Shown one piece after another: positions 22,978-32,842 of a stretch of 64,000 bases of DNA. The translations under genes and the position numbers were made by a program. The DNA comes from Jiangella alkaliphila (lineage in GTDB: Bacteria; Actinomycetota; Actinomycetes; Jiangellales; Jiangellaceae). The stretch covers positions 6,170,001 to 6,234,000 of the forward strand of contig NZ_LT629791.1 of assembly GCF_900105925.1 (NCBI RefSeq). The letters run 5' to 3'. Every line of letters begins with the position of its first letter. Position 1 is the stretch's first letter. Under the pieces are notes generated by a model, which made no database searches, had not been told where the DNA came from, and worked only from the letters and a program-made list of their open reading frames with translations.

Positions 22978-25900
22978 ATGAGTCGGCGTACCCGAACGAG
23001 CCTGGCAGCGGCTGTTGTGCTGGTCGCGGCGCTGGCGGTTCCGATCACCGCGGCACCTGAGCAGATCACCGGCAGCGCCAGGGTGATCGTGGAGCTGACG
23101 GCTCCGCCCGCTCTCGCCGCGGTCCGGGCTGACGCGTCCTGGGATCGCGCTCGCGAGCGCGGCGTCACGCTGCGGCGGACCCAGGACGCCCTGCTCGGCC
23201 AGGCCGGCGACACCGGTCTGGACGTCACCGTCGTGCACCGGCTCACCGCGGCATACAGCGGCCTCGTGGTGGATGTGCCGGCGGACCAGGTCCAGGCGTT
23301 GGCCGGCCTGGACGGCGTCCGCGCCGTGCACCCGGACACGTCCTACGCACTGGCGCTCGAGGACAGCGTGCCGTTGGTCGGCGCACCGCGGGTGTGGGAC
23401 ACGACCGGGCCTGACGGCCGCGCTGTCACGGGAACCGGCACCACGGTCGCGATCCTGGACAGCGGCATCGACTACTCGCATCCGGACCTGGGTGGCGGGT
23501 TCGGGCCTGACCACAAGGTCGTGGCCGGCTACGACCTGGTGAACGACGACGCCGACCCGATGGACGACAACGGCCATGGCACCCATGTCGCAGGCATCGT
23601 GGCCGCCGACGGCGCCGTCCAGGGGGTGGCGCCGGGTGCGACGCTGACCGCGTACAAGGTGATGAACAGTGGCGGCAACGGCCAGCTGTCGGACATCATC
23701 GCCGGCTTGGATGCGGCCGTCGCGCCGGACAACCCGCATCGTGCCGACGTCGTCAACCTCAGTCTCAGCGGCCCCGGTGACGGCACCGACCCGCTCTCGA
23801 TGGCCGTCCGCAGCGCCGTCGAGGCCGGCGTCGTCGTGACCGTCTCGGCCGGAAACGCCGGGCCGGGCGCGCACTCGGTGCAGTCACCGGGCGCCGCCGA
23901 CGGTGCCCTGGCCGTCGGCGCCAGCACCAGCGGGGTTTGGGTCCCGCGAGCCCGAATGGTCGGACCGGACGAGCAGGACCTGCGGGCCGTGCGTGCGGAA
24001 GCTTCGGCGCCCCCGCCCGCCGCACCGCTGCGGACAGCCGTGGTGGACGTCGGCGCGGGCCGGTCGGAGGACTACGAGGGCGTCGACGTCACCGGCAAGG
24101 CGGTCCTGGTGATCGACGACGGCGACGCGTTCGGGCTGGCCGCCGAGGCCGAGGCACGTGGCGCGGCCGCGGCGCTCATCTACACCCCCGACTTCTGGCG
24201 CCCGCAACCGGCCACGGCAGACCCGCTGCCCAGCGGCGCGGTCACCGACGCTGCGCCCCGTGACGAGTTCACCACCGGGATGGCCGACGACGGCAGGGTC
24301 GCATCGCTGGTGGCGCTGCGCATCCCCGGTGCCAGCGCCGCTGCGCTGCAGTCGCATCTGAACGCGCAGGTCGAGGTGGAGATCACCGGCAGCGAGGGGA
24401 CCGACCTGCTGGCCGACTTCAGCTCCCGCGGGCCGACAGCCCGCTTCACCGCCAAGCCGGACCTCGTCGCGCCGGGGGTCGAGATCCTGTCCACGCTGCC
24501 CGGCCGGCAGTACGGCCGTTCGAGCGGCACCAGCATGGCCGCCCCGCACGTGGCCGGCGCGGCCGCGCTGCTGCACCAGCGGCACCCGGACTGGACACCG
24601 GCGCAGGTCGGCGCCGCGCTGGCCGGCACGGCCCGGCCGCTGCTCGGTGACGACGGCCCGCTCGCGCAGGGCGCCGGTCGCCTGGACGTCTCCCGTGCTG
24701 TCGACGCCGATGTCCTGGCGACTCCCACGACGCTGTCGTTCGGGCTGGCCGACCTGGGCGCGGCTGCGCAGCAGCAGGTCACCGAGACGGCCCAGCTGAC
24801 CCTCGAGAACCTCGGCGGGGAAACCAGGCCGCTCGGCCTGACCGCGAACGTCGCGGACGGGGCCGGCACCGTCACCGTCGAACCCGCGGAACTCACCCTC
24901 GCGCCCGGCGACACGGCCACCGTCACCGTCCGGCTGACCACCGACCAGATCACCGCCGACACCGACGTCACCGGCTGGGTGGAGATCGACGGCCACGCCC
25001 GCGTGCCGTTCCTGCTCTCGGCGCGGCACCTGACCGTCCACGTCACCCCCGACCCGGTGCCGGTGGGCGCGCAGACCTCCCTGTATGTGAACAGCCCGGC
25101 TCCGCTCGCCGGCCCGCCTGTGCTGGAGGTCGCCTGCCCCGGGCTGGAGCCGCAGCGGCCGGAGCTGGCGCCCTATGGCACCGACTCCTGGCGCGCCACC
25201 ATGACGGTCGCCGACGCCGGCCGGTGCGACACCACCGTCACCGGTACGGCGATCGCCGAGTACGCAGCGGCCGGCCTCACCGGCGCCGCGGCGTTCGAGG
25301 TCGCCGCACCGGTCAAGGGCCACACCGGCGCCTCCACCTGGCAGCAGGTCGGGCCGAACGCCGAGGCGGGCTGGCTGGCGTTCGGCTCCAGCCGCGACCG
25401 GCTGCGCACCGCCGTCGTCCCGACCGGCTCACCGAGCATCTTCGTCACCGAGGACCGGATGCGCAGCTGGCGCGAGCTGCGCACCATGCCGATGTCGGGC
25501 GGCACAGCCGCGGACGTCGAGGTCGACCCGCGCGGCAGCGGTGCCATGTACGTCGCGATGAACGGCGGCGGGTCCGACCCGAGTTACGAGGGCAGGATCG
25601 TGCACACCACCGACGGCGGCAGGTCGTGGCGGGTGCTGCCCGGCTGGGACACCCACATCGACGAGCTGGCGCTGGACGCCACCGGCCGAGCCCTGGTCGT
25701 CAGCGGCGGCGGCATGGTGCGCATCACCCGCGACGACGGCGCCACCTGGGCCGAGCTGCCCAGCGTCGGAGCGAACCCCCGCGACCTGGACTGGATCGGC
25801 CCGGACGTGTACGCCGCCACGAACAGCGGCCTGGTCGTCATCCGTGACGCTCTCGGACCGGCGCCGTCGGGGGCGAAGGTCCTGTACCGGCCGGGCGTGC

Positions 25901-27198
25901 TGGGCTGGGCCGGCCGCGTCACCGGCGACACCGAGAGCATCTTCGTCACCGCCTACCCGAGCGCCTGGATCTACGCCTCGCACGACGGCGGTGCCACGTT
26001 CCAGCTGGTGTTGCAGTCCACCGGCAGCAGCTTCCAGGCGCTGGACCTGGTCGGCGACACGCTCTATGGCATCAGTGGCAGGGGTACCTGGGTGGGTCGC
26101 GACCGCGGCGCCGTCTGGGCGCAGTGGGGCGACCCCATGCCGCCGTCGGTCGAGTTCGACATCGGCAGCTGGCCCGGTTCCACGGGCGACCTGTACGTGG
26201 CGTCGTCGGGCGCCGGAATCTACCGAGCCGGCGCGCCGGGGGAGTTCGAGCGGGTCGGCATCCCGGCCACGCAGGTGTACGACCTGGCGATCGCGCAGGA
26301 CCGGACCGGGCCGGTGTTGGTGGCCGGGACCTACCGCGACACCTTCCGCACGCCGCTGACCGGCCGCAGCTCGATCCGCCCGGCCGACCTGGAGTGGGAG
26401 TCCGGTGGCGAGGGCCTCGTCGGCGTGGCGGCAGAGCACGTGGCGGTGTCGTCGACGGACCCGTCAGTCGTCTACAAGGTCAGCAAGGACCCGGTGCTGA
26501 CGTTCAGCATCCAGCGCAGCTCCGACGGCGGGGCCACGTGGGAGCGTGTCTCCCAGCCGTCGGAGTTCCCCCACTCACTTCTGGTGCATCCAGCCGACCC
26601 GGATCGCATCTATGCGGGCTACTCCAGCCTGACCGGTGCCGGTCTTGTGGTCAGCGAGGACGGCGGCGAAACCTGGCGCAAGCTGGACCAGGGCCGGGTG
26701 TTCCAATCGCTGGCCGGCGACCCGGCCGACCCGGACCGCATCTGGGCCGGCGATCACGAGGGCCTGTACCGATCCGACGACGGCGGCGTGACGTTCGAGC
26801 AGCTGGCCGACCTCCCGGTGACGGCCATCGCCGCCGACCCGGACGAGCCCGGGCACCTGACCGTCGGCGGCCGCACTCTGTACACCAGCACCGACGGCGG
26901 TGCGACCCTCGTGCCGGCGGTCACGCCCGGTCTGGACATGTGGATCACCGACCTGCTGTACGAGCCCGGCCCCGGCGGGCGGGTGTTCGCGTCGGCGGGC
27001 TCGTTCTACGACGAGTTCGGTGTCCTGGAGTCGGGCCGCGGCGTGCTCAGCAGCGACGACGACGGCACCTCGTGGGCGTCGATGAGCGCCGGCCTGGCCA
27101 ACTCGAACGTGACCAGCCTGGCCCTGGACCACGGCCGGCAGCACCTCTACGCCGGGACATTGGGCGGCAGTGTGCACCGCATCACGCTTCCGAACTGA
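22978..27198 (+). CDS. Secreted S8 (subtilisin-type) protease with PA and BNR/propeller domains
   Basis: 1406 residues from ATG 22978 (GGGAG 5 bases upstream). Signal peptide 1-26; I9-like propeptide about 30-125; catalytic domain with Asp161 (AILDSGIDYSHPDLG), His200 (NGHGTHVAGI) and Ser519 (SSGTSMAAPHVAG). A PA domain (about 355-460) is inserted between His and Ser. A beta-sandwich follows (about 590-790). From about 800 to the end there are sortilin/BNR-type repeats (HTTDGGRSWRVL, TRDDGATWAEL, SEDGGETWRKL, SSDDDGTSWASM), expected to form one or more propellers for binding. It is exported, with no sorting signal seen. Confidence 0.9.
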   Translation: MSRRTRTSLAAAVVLVAALAVPITAAPEQITGSARVIVELTAPPALAAVRADASWDRARERGVTLRRTQDALLGQAGDTGLDVTVVHRLTAAYSGLVVDVPADQVQALAGLDGVRAVHPDTSYALALEDSVPLVGAPRVWDTTGPDGRAVTGTGTTVAILDSGIDYSHPDLGGGFGPDHKVVAGYDLVNDDADPMDDNGHGTHVAGIVAADGAVQGVAPGATLTAYKVMNSGGNGQLSDIIAGLDAAVAPDNPHRADVVNLSLSGPGDGTDPLSMAVRSAVEAGVVVTVSAGNAGPGAHSVQSPGAADGALAVGASTSGVWVPRARMVGPDEQDLRAVRAEASAPPPAAPLRTAVVDVGAGRSEDYEGVDVTGKAVLVIDDGDAFGLAAEAEARGAAAALIYTPDFWRPQPATADPLPSGAVTDAAPRDEFTTGMADDGRVASLVALRIPGASAAALQSHLNAQVEVEITGSEGTDLLADFSSRGPTARFTAKPDLVAPGVEILSTLPGRQYGRSSGTSMAAPHVAGAAALLHQRHPDWTPAQVGAALAGTARPLLGDDGPLAQGAGRLDVSRAVDADVLATPTTLSFGLADLGAAAQQQVTETAQLTLENLGGETRPLGLTANVADGAGTVTVEPAELTLAPGDTATVTVRLTTDQITADTDVTGWVEIDGHARVPFLLSARHLTVHVTPDPVPVGAQTSLYVNSPAPLAGPPVLEVACPGLEPQRPELAPYGTDSWRATMTVADAGRCDTTVTGTAIAEYAAAGLTGAAAFEVAAPVKGHTGASTWQQVGPNAEAGWLAFGSSRDRLRTAVVPTGSPSIFVTEDRMRSWRELRTMPMSGGTAADVEVDPRGSGAMYVAMNGGGSDPSYEGRIVHTTDGGRSWRVLPGWDTHIDELALDATGRALVVSGGGMVRITRDDGATWAELPSVGANPRDLDWIGPDVYAATNSGLVVIRDALGPAPSGAKVLYRPGVLGWAGRVTGDTESIFVTAYPSAWIYASHDGGATFQLVLQSTGSSFQALDLVGDTLYGISGRGTWVGRDRGAVWAQWGDPMPPSVEFDIGSWPGSTGDLYVASSGAGIYRAGAPGEFERVGIPATQVYDLAIAQDRTGPVLVAGTYRDTFRTPLTGRSSIRPADLEWESGGEGLVGVAAEHVAVSSTDPSVVYKVSKDPVLTFSIQRSSDGGATWERVSQPSEFPHSLLVHPADPDRIYAGYSSLTGAGLVVSEDGGETWRKLDQGRVFQSLAGDPADPDRIWAGDHEGLYRSDDGGVTFEQLADLPVTAIAADPDEPGHLTVGGRTLYTSTDGGATLVPAVTPGLDMWITDLLYEPGPGGRVFASAGSFYDEFGVLESGRGVLSSDDDGTSWASMSAGLANSNVTSLALDHGRQHLYAGTLGGSVHRITLPN

Positions 27199-27250
27199 CC
27201 ACAGGCGATGACGCCCGGGCAGGTCCGTCCACTCACCAGTGAGGTCAGCC

Positions 27251-30200
27251 ATGCGCAGTCGTCCACGCCGTGCCCGCCGATCCACCCGAGTGCGGGCGGG
27301 GGCCGGCCTCCTCGGCGCACTCGTGGTGCTCGCACCGGGGCTCGTCCCGGCGGCGACCGCGAGCGGCCAGGCGCCGACGCTGCGCGCGGCCGTGGTCGAT
27401 CCCGCGCTGCGCGCGGAGGTCGCCGATGCCGCGCCGGGTGAGGAGCTCGACTACCTGCTCTCGCTGCGCGCCGCCCCCGACCTCGCCGTGATCGAGAACG
27501 ACCACGATGCGGTGGTCGCCGCGCTCAAGGAGGTCGCCGCGACGAGCCAGCCCGCCGTCATCGATGAGATCGAGGACCGCGGCGCCGAGGTCCTGAACAC
27601 CTTCTGGATCGGCAACCTCATCCTCATCCGGTCCACCGCCGACGTGCTCGCCGCGCTCAGCAACGAGCCCGCGGTCGCCCGCGTCCTGGCCGTCCAGGAG
27701 ATGACCGTCCCGGAGCCGGAGCCGGACCAGGCGCCTGCCGACGCCGAGGACGTCACCTGGGGTCTCGGCCACATCGGCGCCGACGACGTCTGGGACGAGT
27801 TCGGCGTCACCGGGTCCGGCGTGCGCGTCGCCGTCCTCGACACCGGTGTCAACGCCAGGCACCCTGACCTGTCCACGCGCCTCGCGACCGACGTTCCCGG
27901 CGACCCGTACTTCCCCGGCGGCTGGATGGAATGGGACACGAACGGCGTCCCCCGGCACACTCTCCCGGCCGACACCAACGGGCACGGCACCCACGTCTCC
28001 GGGACGGTGCTGGGCGGCGACGCGAGCGGCACTCACATCGGCGTCGCGCCGGGCGCTCGGCTCATGAGCGGCCGCGTGCTGCCCAGTGGCTCGGGCACCA
28101 CGCCGCAGATCATCGCCGGCATGCAATGGGCAGTGGATCCCTATGACCACGCCGGCAACCCGGCCGGCGAGCCCGCGCGCGTGGTCAACATGTCGTTCAG
28201 CCCCTCCACCGGCGGCGTCATCGACGCCATGGTCCAGCCACTCAGGAACATGGTCGCCGCCGGGGTACTGCCGGTCGCCGCCGCCGGCAACTGCGGCGAG
28301 GGCTGCCACGGCGGCCCCGGTGACATCCCGGAGGCGCTCACCGTCGGCGCCACGGACGTCGCCGACGACGTGGCCGCGTTCTCCAGCGGCGCCACCGTGA
28401 CGACGGCGGAGTTCCAGCAGCCGCCGGCCGACTGGCCGCAGTCCTGGGTCGTGCCCGACGTGTCCGCGCCCGGCGTCGACGTCTACTCGTCCAGTTCCAA
28501 CGCCTTCGGCGGCATCGTCTACGCGCGCAACAACGGCACGTCCATGGCGGCCCCGCATGTGGCCGGCGTGGCCGCGCTGATGCTGTCCGCCGATCCGACC
28601 CTGACCGTCGGGCAGATCACCGACGCACTACGTGACACATCGTCCTTCGACGACCGCTACGGCCTCGCGCGGCCCAACACCCGGTACGGCCAGGGCCGGG
28701 TCGACGCCCGCCGGGCCGTGGCCCACGTCGCGCTCCACACCGGCGTGGCCGGCACCGTCGTCGACGCCGCGAGCCTGGCGCCGGTCCCAGACGTCGTCGT
28801 CAGCGTGCCCGGCCTCGGGGTCTCCCAGCGAACGACGACGGACGGCCGCTTCGACCTGCGCCTCCCTCCGGGAACGTATTCGCTCGAAGCAGCCTGGGAG
28901 GGCCGGCTCGTCGCCACCGTCGACGCCCTCACGGTGACTGACACGGTCCGGTCCGCCGACATCGCACTGAGCGGCGTGGCCGGACGCGTGATCGACGCCG
29001 TGACCGGCAAGCCGGCGTCGCACACCGCCGTCACCGCACAGGGCACCGCCGGCGACACCGGCGTCAGCACCACGACCGCCGGCGACGGCAGCTACCGGCT
29101 GTATCTCTCCCCCGGCACCTACACGCTCACCGCCCGCAGGTTCGGCTACGCCGATCTCGCCGGCGCCGGTGCGAGCGTCACGGACGGCCAGGTCACCTCA
29201 CGGGACCTTGCCCTGTCGCCACTGCCCACGAGCACCATCACCGGCGTCGTCTCGTACGCCGCGAGCGGAACCGGCGTTCCCGGCGTCACCGTCGAGCTCG
29301 CCGACGGTCCGCGCTCCGCCGTCACGGACTCCGACGGCCGCTACACGATCAAGGACGTCCCGCGCGGGACGCACCGGGTGGTCGCGAAACCCGAGCTGTT
29401 CGTCGAACCCGCGCCCGTCGACGTGACCACCACGGCCGGGAGCGCGAGCACCGTGGACTTCACCCTGGCCTGCGGTGGCGAGTGCCCCGGGCTGTGGGTC
29501 GCCCGCGAGCACGGCCCGGTGGCCGCCGGGCAGGACAGCGCAAGCGCCACAGTGGTCAGCCCCGACGGCCGCCGGCTGTACGTCGCGGGCACGAGCTCCG
29601 GCGAGGGCAGCCAGGTCGACTACCTGACCGTCGCCTACGACACCGCGACCGGCCGCACACTGTGGCAGGCCCGCTACGACGGCCCGGCGCGCGGCCAGGA
29701 CGGCGTCAACGACATCGCGCTGAGCCCGGACGGCGCCCGCGTGTACGTCACCGGTCTGAGCGTGGGCCAGGGCGTGGGACCGTCCGGCGGCGACTACGCG
29801 ACGCTCGCGTACGACGCGTCCACGGGCGACGAGCTGTGGCTCGCCCGCTACAACGGACCCGGCGACAACTTCGACAACGCCCGGGCGGTGGAGGTGAGCC
29901 CGGACGGCGGAACCGTGCTCGTCACCGGTCAGGTGCAACTGCGCACCGGCACCACCTCGCACACCGACTACGGGACGGTGGCGTACGACGCCGTATCGGG
30001 GTTCCAGCGCTGGGTCGCGCTCTATGACGGCCCGGCCGTCGGCTTCGACTCGGCGAACGACCTGGCGGTGAGCCCACGTGGCGACGCCGTCTTCGTCACC
30101 GGTCACAGCCCCGGCGCCGGCTCGGGCTGGGACCACGCGACCGTCGCCTACGCCGTGCGCACCGGCGAGCAACTCTGGGCGGCACGCTACGACGGGCCGG

Positions 30201-31552
30201 CCGGTGGAAGCGACGATGCCGGCGCCCTCGCCGTGAGCCCGGACGGCGACCGGCTCTTCGTCACCGGCACCACGGCCGGGGACCGGGGCCTGCCCGACTA
30301 CGCGACCGTCGCCTACGACACGAGCGACGGCGCGAGGCTCTGGACCGCGGCCTACGACGGGCCGGGCGGCTCGCTCGACAGAGCGACCGCGCTCGCCGTG
30401 AGCCCCGACGGCAGCGGTGTGTACGTCACCGGACAGAGCTCCGCGGGCTCGACCGGCGCCACCGCCGACTACGCGACCGTCCGGTACGCCGCCGCCACCG
30501 GAGCGACGTCCTGGGTCGCCAGGTACTCGGGCGACGCCGAGGGCGCCGACGCCGCCGCAGCCGTTGCCGTGAGCCGCGACGGCTCGCAGGTGGTCGTCAC
30601 CGGGACGAGCGCCGGCGACGGCAGCGGGGACGACTTCGCCACCGTCGCCTACGAGCCGGCCGACGGCACGCAACGCTGGGCCGCGCGCTACGACGGACCC
30701 GCCGGCGATGACGACGACGCGGCCGCGGTCACGGTCAGCCCGGACGGCGAGCGCGTGTTCGTCACCGGAGGCAGCGACCTGGGCATCGGCGACGACCCGC
30801 TCGTCGCGCCGTCGGACTTCGCGACCCTCGCCTACGACGCGGCCGGCAACGCCCGCACGCCCGTGTTCGTCAGCCACGACGTGCGCGCCGTCCCGCCGGT
30901 CGTCGCGGCCGGCGATCCCCTGCACACCGTCGCCGAGGTCACCAACGTGGGCGTGGGCACCGGCTCGTACGCAGCCACCCTGGTGCTCGACGGCGTCGTC
31001 GCCGTGACCACCGACGTCGCACTCGGCCCCGGCGAGAGCACCACCGTCGGGTGGGACCTGCCCGAGATCGCAGCGGGCACGCATGAGCTGCGGGTCGGCG
31101 CCGCGAGCTCAGAGCTCCTGGCTGTCGCCTGCGACCGCACGCTGACCGGCCAACACCGTGGCCTCCTGACCGTATCCTCCGGGACCACCTGCCTCGGCGA
31201 CGGCGCCCGGGTCACCGGCGGCGTCACCGTCGAGGCCGGCGCCGGTCTCCTCGCCACGAGAGCGTCGATCACCGGACCGGTCACGGCCGCCGGTCCCGCG
31301 GTCCTCGCCCTGACGGACGCGTCTGTTTCCGGGCCGGTCACGGCGACCGGCGTCACACAGGCTCTGTCGATCGTGAGCAGCCGCACCGGACCGCTCACCG
31401 TCGACGACAACGCCCCTCTCCTGCCCGCGGCCGTCTCAGGCAATGACGTGCACGGACCGCTGACGTGCACGGACAACACACCCGCTCCCATCGACCTCGG
31501 TGATCCCAACGAGGCGGGAGGCCGGGGCGGCGGGCAGTGTTCGGCCAGGTAG
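27251..31552 (+). CDS. Secreted S8 protease with CarboxypepD-reg repeats and an 8-fold propeller
   Basis: 1433 residues from ATG 27251 (GAGG upstream; a GTG at 27239 is in frame). RRARR signal peptide; propeptide about 45-165; Asp197 (AVLDTGVNARHPD), His245 (NGHGTHVSG), Ser431 (NNGTSMAAPHVAG). About 495-740: three carboxypeptidase-regulatory-like modules (GTVVDAASLAPVPDVVV, GRVIDAVTGKPASHTAV, GVVSYAASGTGVPGVTV). About 765-1200: eight repeats with core (V/A)SPDGxxVxVTG and DYATVAYDxxTG. A CARDB-like module and a Thr/Val-rich C terminus follow. It begins 52 bases after the first protease. Confidence 0.9.
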   Translation: MRSRPRRARRSTRVRAGAGLLGALVVLAPGLVPAATASGQAPTLRAAVVDPALRAEVADAAPGEELDYLLSLRAAPDLAVIENDHDAVVAALKEVAATSQPAVIDEIEDRGAEVLNTFWIGNLILIRSTADVLAALSNEPAVARVLAVQEMTVPEPEPDQAPADAEDVTWGLGHIGADDVWDEFGVTGSGVRVAVLDTGVNARHPDLSTRLATDVPGDPYFPGGWMEWDTNGVPRHTLPADTNGHGTHVSGTVLGGDASGTHIGVAPGARLMSGRVLPSGSGTTPQIIAGMQWAVDPYDHAGNPAGEPARVVNMSFSPSTGGVIDAMVQPLRNMVAAGVLPVAAAGNCGEGCHGGPGDIPEALTVGATDVADDVAAFSSGATVTTAEFQQPPADWPQSWVVPDVSAPGVDVYSSSSNAFGGIVYARNNGTSMAAPHVAGVAALMLSADPTLTVGQITDALRDTSSFDDRYGLARPNTRYGQGRVDARRAVAHVALHTGVAGTVVDAASLAPVPDVVVSVPGLGVSQRTTTDGRFDLRLPPGTYSLEAAWEGRLVATVDALTVTDTVRSADIALSGVAGRVIDAVTGKPASHTAVTAQGTAGDTGVSTTTAGDGSYRLYLSPGTYTLTARRFGYADLAGAGASVTDGQVTSRDLALSPLPTSTITGVVSYAASGTGVPGVTVELADGPRSAVTDSDGRYTIKDVPRGTHRVVAKPELFVEPAPVDVTTTAGSASTVDFTLACGGECPGLWVAREHGPVAAGQDSASATVVSPDGRRLYVAGTSSGEGSQVDYLTVAYDTATGRTLWQARYDGPARGQDGVNDIALSPDGARVYVTGLSVGQGVGPSGGDYATLAYDASTGDELWLARYNGPGDNFDNARAVEVSPDGGTVLVTGQVQLRTGTTSHTDYGTVAYDAVSGFQRWVALYDGPAVGFDSANDLAVSPRGDAVFVTGHSPGAGSGWDHATVAYAVRTGEQLWAARYDGPAGGSDDAGALAVSPDGDRLFVTGTTAGDRGLPDYATVAYDTSDGARLWTAAYDGPGGSLDRATALAVSPDGSGVYVTGQSSAGSTGATADYATVRYAAATGATSWVARYSGDAEGADAAAAVAVSRDGSQVVVTGTSAGDGSGDDFATVAYEPADGTQRWAARYDGPAGDDDDAAAVTVSPDGERVFVTGGSDLGIGDDPLVAPSDFATLAYDAAGNARTPVFVSHDVRAVPPVVAAGDPLHTVAEVTNVGVGTGSYAATLVLDGVVAVTTDVALGPGESTTVGWDLPEIAAGTHELRVGAASSELLAVACDRTLTGQHRGLLTVSSGTTCLGDGARVTGGVTVEAGAGLLATRASITGPVTAAGPAVLALTDASVSGPVTATGVTQALSIVSSRTGPLTVDDNAPLLPAAVSGNDVHGPLTCTDNTPAPIDLGDPNEAGGRGGGQCSAR
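29540..30840 (+). repeat. Eight protein-level propeller repeats
   Basis: Blade cores: VVSPDGRRLYVAG, ALSPDGARVYVTG, EVSPDGGTVLVTG, AVSPRGDAVFVTG, AVSPDGDRLFVTG, AVSPDGSGVYVTG, AVSRDGSQVVVTG, TVSPDGERVFVTG, spaced about 52-60 residues. Each is followed by a DYxTVAYDxxTGxxLWxARYDGP stretch. This predicts an eight-bladed PQQ/WD-like propeller. Confidence 0.8.
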
Positions 31553-31602
31553 CCGCCGGGGAGCGTCACCACGGCGTCATAGGACGCCGCTACGCTGCGA
31601 CG

Positions 31603-32550
31603 GTGCTGCATGGTCTCGGTCTGTCCGACGTCGACGAGAGCGTCTACCGCAGCGTGCTACGGCGCCGGCCGGGTTCGATCGCCGAGCTCGCACGCACGCT
31701 CGAGCTCAGCCGGCACCGCGTCGAGAAGGCGATCCAGCACCTGCGAGCCCTGGGCCTCCTCCAGCCGGGCGCACCTGGCCAGCCGCCCACCGCGGCCGAC
31801 CCCGAGATCGCCATCCCGGTGCTCCTGCGCCAGCGGCACGAACAGCTGGAGGACGTCACCACCCATCTGCCCGCCCTGGCCGCCGAGCACCGGCTCGCCG
31901 CGTTCGGCGACGCCCACCACCAGGCCGTGGAGGTCATCGTCGGGAGCGAGGAGATCCGGCACAGAACGGCCGCGCTCGCCGCGACGGCGAACGAGTTCCT
32001 CATCTTCGACCGCCCGCCCTACGCCTACGACCCGTCGGGCGAGGTCGAAGGCGAACTGCCGTTCCTCGAACGCGGCGTGACCATCCGGGTCGTCTATGAC
32101 TCCACGGCCTTGCAGGACCCGCTGCGGCTGGCCAACGTCCGCACCCTCGCGGCACACGGCGAGCAGGCCCGCGTGCTGCCCAAGGTTCCGCTCAAGCTGA
32201 CGATCTTCGACCAGCACACCGCGGTCGTGCCACTGACCCGGGAGGAAGTGTCCGAGTCGGTCGCACTGGTGCACGAGTCCGGACTGCTGGACGCGCTTCT
32301 CGCACTCTTCGAAACGCTGTGGTCGTCCGCTCCGGTCCTCGACCGGCCACACGACACCGCGCCCATCCCGCCTGAGGACGCCGATCTGCTCACGCTGCTG
32401 GCCATGGGCGTCAAGGACGCGGCAGTGGCGCGCCAGCTGGGCGTCAGCATCCGTACCGCCCGGCGTCGGATCTCAGGCATCATGGACCGCCTCGGCGCCA
32501 CCAGCCGCTTCCAGGCCGGACGCGAATCCGAGCGCCGAGGCTGGCTCTGA
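31603..32550 (+). CDS. TrmB-like plus LuxR-type HTH transcriptional regulator
   Basis: 315 residues from GTG 31603; longer starts would overlap the protease stop. N-terminal winged helix (VYRSVLRRRPGSIAELARTLELSRHRVEKAIQHLRALGLL), a TrmB-like sensor middle with PLD-like character (GVTIRVVYDSTALQDP, LKLTIFDQHTAVVPL), and a C-terminal LuxR HTH (LLAMGVKDAAVARQLGVSIRTARRRISGIMDRLGATSRFQAG). It lies directly downstream of the two S8 proteases, so it probably controls them. Confidence 0.85.
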   Translation: MLHGLGLSDVDESVYRSVLRRRPGSIAELARTLELSRHRVEKAIQHLRALGLLQPGAPGQPPTAADPEIAIPVLLRQRHEQLEDVTTHLPALAAEHRLAAFGDAHHQAVEVIVGSEEIRHRTAALAATANEFLIFDRPPYAYDPSGEVEGELPFLERGVTIRVVYDSTALQDPLRLANVRTLAAHGEQARVLPKVPLKLTIFDQHTAVVPLTREEVSESVALVHESGLLDALLALFETLWSSAPVLDRPHDTAPIPPEDADLLTLLAMGVKDAAVARQLGVSIRTARRRISGIMDRLGATSRFQAGRESERRGWL

Positions 32551-32592
32551 CACCTGGCGTCACCATGGCCTCACCACTGATGGAGGCCGGCG

Positions 32593-32700
32593 CTACACGG
32601 AGGCGGGCGCGGCGTCCGCGGCGCGAAGGTGCGGGAGGAGGTGCTCGAGCACGAGGCCCGGGTCCTCGATCATGGCTAGGTGCCCCACACCGGGCAGTCA
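32593..32700 (-). pseudogene. Alpha/beta-hydrolase C-terminal scrap
   Basis: On the minus strand GVGHLAMIEDPGLVLEHLLPHL is the classic catalytic-His end of an alpha/beta hydrolase, stopping at TAG 32593-32595. The rest of that enzyme is absent. A further scrap at about 32,740-32,825 reads DADLFWALRGGGGDF, like an FAD-linked oxidase, in another frame. Both are decayed. Confidence 0.45.
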
Positions 32701-32842
32701 CCGCGCCCCGCGCTCGCATCGCCCAGGTAGGCGGCCTGGATCGCGAAGTCGCCGCCGCCCCTCGCAGCGCCCAGAACAGGTCGGCATCGGTCTCGGCGTC
32801 GATCCGGAGATGGTCACGGAACGCCGATGATCAAGGCGATGG

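Noticed and set aside
29198..31084. Minus-strand open frame (628 codons) inside the second S8 protease
   Set aside because: Low-complexity shadow caused by GC-rich repeat codons; the plus-strand frame carries the propeller repeats.
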